DNA of 33,372 bases from NCBI GenBank assembly GCA_033720895.1, contig JAWWBS010000015.1, positions 1 to 33,372 of the forward strand, in the 5' to 3' direction. How positions within the stretch are numbered: position 1 is the stretch's first letter; every line of letters begins with the position of its first letter. The position numbers and the translations under genes were made by a program. The stretch is from Gammaproteobacteria bacterium (GTDB lineage: Bacteria > Pseudomonadota > Gammaproteobacteria > Natronospirales > JAJUFS01). The notes under the pieces are model-generated. The model was not told the DNA's origin, made no database searches, and saw nothing but the letters and a program-made list of their open reading frames with translations. Shown one piece after another: positions 31,030 to 33,372 of this stretch.

Positions 31030-33372
31030 ATGTCCTTTTTTACTACCGGACGGAGATCCGGTCTTTTGTGGCGCGTCCTTTTGGCTGCCACGGCGTTACT
31101 CTTCACGACCGCGACAACCGTCGCCCATGCCGGCCAGCGCAGCGCGCCTGAGCAAGCCGGTCCACCGCAACAGGTCATCGTGCAGTTTGCCAAGCCCGGC
31201 CAGGGTGAAGCGAACCGTTCCGAGCGTGCCCGCGAAGTACTGGCTGCAGTCAGCCAGCGCCTGAGCGTCAAGCTCGAGCGGGTTCGTACGCTGGGTACCG
31301 GCGCCGACCTGGTGCGCGTCCACGGCCGCAAGGGAGATCATGCCCGCGTTGCCCAGATGCTGTCGCGCAACCCGCATGTCGTTTATGCCGAGGTCGACCA
31401 GATGCTGAAGCCACTGGCGACGCCCAATGACTCGCGTTACAACGAGCAGTGGCATTACTTCGAGGCGACGGGCGGCTTGAACGTCGATTCGGCCTGGGAT
31501 GTGACCACGGGTGCTGGCGTGCTGGTGGCGGTGCTCGACACCGGCTACCGTCCGCACGTCGATCTCGACGGCAACATCGTGGGTGGCTATGACTTCATTT
31601 CCGACAGCTTTGTCGGCAATGACGGCGACGGCCGCGATTCGGATGCGCGCGACCCGGGTGACTGGGCCGAAGCAGGCGAGTGTGGCAACGGCCAGCCGAC
31701 CCAGTTCCAGGGTTCCAGCTGGCACGGCACGCACGTCGCCGGCACCGTGGCTGCCGAAACCAACAACTCCAGCGGTGTGGCTGGCGTTGCCTATGGCGCC
31801 AAGGTCGTGCCGTTGCGCGTGCTGGGCAAGTGCGGTGGCCTGACCTCGGACATTGCCGATGCCATCATCTGGGCATCCGGCGGTACCGTTTCTGGCGTGC
31901 CGACCAATGCCAACCCGGCTGACGTGATCAACATGTCGCTCGGTGGCGGCGGTTCCTGCTCGTCCACCACCCAGTCGGCGATCAACACCGCCCGTTCCAA
32001 TGGTGCGGTCGTGATCGTCGCTGCCGGCAACTCCAACACCAATGCGTCGAACGCCAACCCGGCGAACTGCGCAGGCGTGGTGACGGTGGCTGCCACCAAC
32101 CGTGACGGTGGTCGTTCCTACTACTCGAACTACGGTTCGGTGGTCGATGTCGGCGCGCCGGGTGGCGAGCTGACGCAGTCCACGTCGATCAACGGCGTGT
32201 TGTCGACGTTCAACAGCGGCAGCCGTGGTCCGGGCAGCGACAACTACACCTTCTACCAGGGCACTTCGATGGCGGCACCGCATGTCGCTGGCGTTGCTGC
32301 GCTGATGATGGCGGTAGACAACACGCTGAGCCCGGATGACGTCGAGTCCATCCTGAAGTCGACGACCCGCGCCTTCCCGTCCACCTGCTCGCAGTGCGGC
32401 ACCGGCATCGTTGATGCCACGGCAGCCGTGAACGCGGCCAATGGTGGCGGCGGTGGCGGTGGCGGTGACACCGTGCTCGAAAACGGCGTCGCCGAGACCG
32501 GCCTGTCCGGTGCCCAGGGTGCCGAGCTCCGCTTCACGCTGGAGGTACCAGCCGGTGCGACCGACCTGTCGTTCAACATGAGCGGTGGTTCGGGTGATGC
32601 CGACCTGTACGTCAAATTCGGTTCGGCACCGACCACCTCGAGCTACGACTGCCGTCCGTACGTCGGTGGCAACAGCGAGAGCTGCGATATCAGCAACGTC
32701 CAGGCAGGCACTTACCACGTCATGATTCGTGGCTACTCGGCCTTCTCGAACGTGTCGCTGGTCGGCAGCTTCACCGAGGACACCGGTGGCGGTGGCGGCG
32801 GTGACACCGTGCTCGACAACGGCGTGGCCAAGACCGACCTGTCCGGCGCCCAGGGCGAAGAGCTGCTCTTCACCATGGACGTTCCGGCCGGTGCTTCCGA
32901 CCTGAGTTTCGTCATGAGCGGTGGTTCGGGCGACGCGGATCTCTATGTCCGCTTCGGCCAGGCGCCGACCACGTCGAGCTATGACTGTCGTCCGTACCGT
33001 TCGGGCAACAACGAGACCTGCAACATCTCCAATGTGCAGGCCGGTACCTACTACGTGATGCTGCGCGGCTACTCGGCCTTCTCGGGCGTGTCGCTGACGG
33101 GCAGCTACACGGATGGCGGTTCCGGTGGTGGCGGTTCGAACTTCTTCGAATCGACGACCAACGTCTCGATCCCGGACAATGGTGGCTACGTCGAAAGCCC
33201 GATCAGCGTCTCCCGCACGGGTGACTCCGGCTCCATCACGGTGCACGTGGAAATCGTCCACACGTATCGCGGTGACCTGGAAGTCATCCTGGTGACGCCG
33301 AGCGGTCAGACGACCACGCTGGAATCACCGAGCAACGACTCGGCGGACAACATCAGCAAGGACTACACCATC
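31030..33372 (+). CDS. secreted subtilisin-like (S8) serine protease with two PPC domains and a P-domain, 3' end outside window
   Basis: 781 residues are present. A signal peptide (to about VAHAG, residue 35) and an inhibitor-type propeptide (about 45-130, [10 protein letters not shown] ... VVYAEVD) precede the S8 domain, whose triad is D170 (VAVLDTG), H232 (HGTHVAGT) and S413 ([11 protein letters not shown]), with the oxyanion Asn in AAGNSN. A Gly-rich linker joins two tandem PPC (pre-peptidase C-terminal) domains, starting at about residues 480 and 592, then a P-domain-like segment ([16 protein letters not shown] ... [18 protein letters not shown]) cut by the window edge. PPC domains are often removed after secretion. 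Export is probably Sec-dependent followed by type II secretion (inference). The ATG at 31030 follows a GGGGGG tract seven bases away. Confidence 0.96.
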   Translation, partial: MSFFTTGRRSGLLWRVLLAATALLFTTATTVAHAGQRSAPEQAGPPQQVIVQFAKPGQGEANRSERAREVLAAVSQRLSVKLERVRTLGTGADLVRVHGRKGDHARVAQMLSRNPHVVYAEVDQMLKPLATPNDSRYNEQWHYFEATGGLNVDSAWDVTTGAGVLVAVLDTGYRPHVDLDGNIVGGYDFISDSFVGNDGDGRDSDARDPGDWAEAGECGNGQPTQFQGSSWHGTHVAGTVAAETNNSSGVAGVAYGAKVVPLRVLGKCGGLTSDIADAIIWASGGTVSGVPTNANPADVINMSLGGGGSCSSTTQSAINTARSNGAVVIVAAGNSNTNASNANPANCAGVVTVAATNRDGGRSYYSNYGSVVDVGAPGGELTQSTSINGVLSTFNSGSRGPGSDNYTFYQGTSMAAPHVAGVAALMMAVDNTLSPDDVESILKSTTRAFPSTCSQCGTGIVDATAAVNAANGGGGGGGGDTVLENGVAETGLSGAQGAELRFTLEVPAGATDLSFNMSGGSGDADLYVKFGSAPTTSSYDCRPYVGGNSESCDISNVQAGTYHVMIRGYSAFSNVSLVGSFTEDTGGGGGGDTVLDNGVAKTDLSGAQGEELLFTMDVPAGASDLSFVMSGGSGDADLYVRFGQAPTTSSYDCRPYRSGNNETCNISNVQAGTYYVMLRGYSAFSGVSLTGSYTDGGSGGGGSNFFESTTNVSIPDNGGYVESPISVSRTGDSGSITVHVEIVHTYRGDLEVILVTPSGQTTTLESPSNDSADNISKDYTI
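32467..33138 (+). repeat. 336-bp in-frame duplication (two PPC domains)
   Basis: Unit 1 is 32467-32802, unit 2 is 32803 to about 33138. Both begin GACACCGTGCTCGA and share long blocks such as [30 protein letters not shown] and RGYSAFS. The period of 112 residues equals one PPC domain with its Gly linker. Likely an intragenic duplication that has begun to diverge. Confidence 0.88.

Noticed and set aside
31096-33261. Minus-strand frame of 721 codons
   Set aside because: It is antisense to the S8 protease, which shows a full catalytic triad and PPC domains.
1-33372. Search for defence islands, CRISPR arrays, prophage, transposons or biosynthetic clusters
   Set aside because: No nuclease-helicase sets, spaced direct repeats, integrases, transposases or assembly-line enzymes were found. 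The genes are mostly known housekeeping or envelope families.

Overview
The window is a 33.4 kb, GC-rich (roughly 60-65% by eye), densely coded bacterial chromosome segment. The gene set (GreB, a TraR/DksA-type zinc finger, Mug, MsrA, Blc-type lipocalin, pirin, YceI with cytochrome b561, MltB-like transglycosylase, DUF2288, DUF427, DUF1684, DUF2256, GFA, S8 protease with PPC domains, M13 and HEGYPGHH metallopeptidases) fits a free-living gammaproteobacterium, perhaps near the Xanthomonadales/Woeseiaceae/Wenzhouxiangellaceae. That placement is inference from gene content. I saw no tRNA, rRNA, CRISPR array, insertion sequence, integrase or prophage gene; this looks like ordinary core and near-core chromosome.

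Layout. 1-2563 (minus): lipocalin lipoprotein, then an M13 peptidase cut by the left edge. 2672-3328: a TetR/AcrR regulator, divergent from the lipocalin. 3388-5978: a conserved-looking unknown, a membrane diguanylate cyclase and a pirin. 6140-9072: a small Cys-containing unknown, an MFS transporter, a rhomboid protease and GreB. 9282-10468 (minus): cytochrome b561 and YceI, overlapping by 4 nt. 10688-12600: operon of DUF2288, a voltage-sensor-type cation channel with a C-terminal zinc ribbon, and a spermidine-synthase-fold protein. 12603-14608: TraR/DksA-type protein, a secreted twin-CX3C protein with a charged repeat tail, and DUF427. 14730-18235: a membrane NERD-like protein, MscS, and an SDR/DUF1684 pair. 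18349-21994: probable operon of Mug, DUF2256, cytochrome b561, TauE/SafE and a CrtI/PYROXD2-like oxidoreductase. 22038-26446: GFA protein, SRPBCC/GyrI-like membrane protein, MsrA, and a GGDEF-EAL protein. 26660-33372: two beta-barrel-like proteins, a DUF885-like metallopeptidase lipoprotein, an MltB-like transglycosylase, and a large secreted subtilisin-like protease cut by the right edge.

Themes: envelope biology (lipoproteins, barrels, murein hydrolase, MscS, rhomboid, secreted proteases), redox and damage repair (two b561 proteins, YceI, MsrA, GFA, Mug, SDR, CrtI-like), and c-di-GMP turnover (one probably active cyclase, one probable phosphodiesterase with a degenerate GGDEF domain). Intrinsic terminators are clear at several convergent junctions.

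I did not find a convincing new multi-gene system. The points most worth a second look are the secreted twin-CX3C/charged-repeat protein, the channel-zinc ribbon gene coupled to a spermidine-synthase-like gene, an 11-nt poly-G tract acting as the ribosome binding site of the GFA gene (itself bracketed by near-identical hairpins), an insertion between the I-site and GGEEF of the cyclase, and a NERD-like domain lacking its expected catalytic E-x-K.
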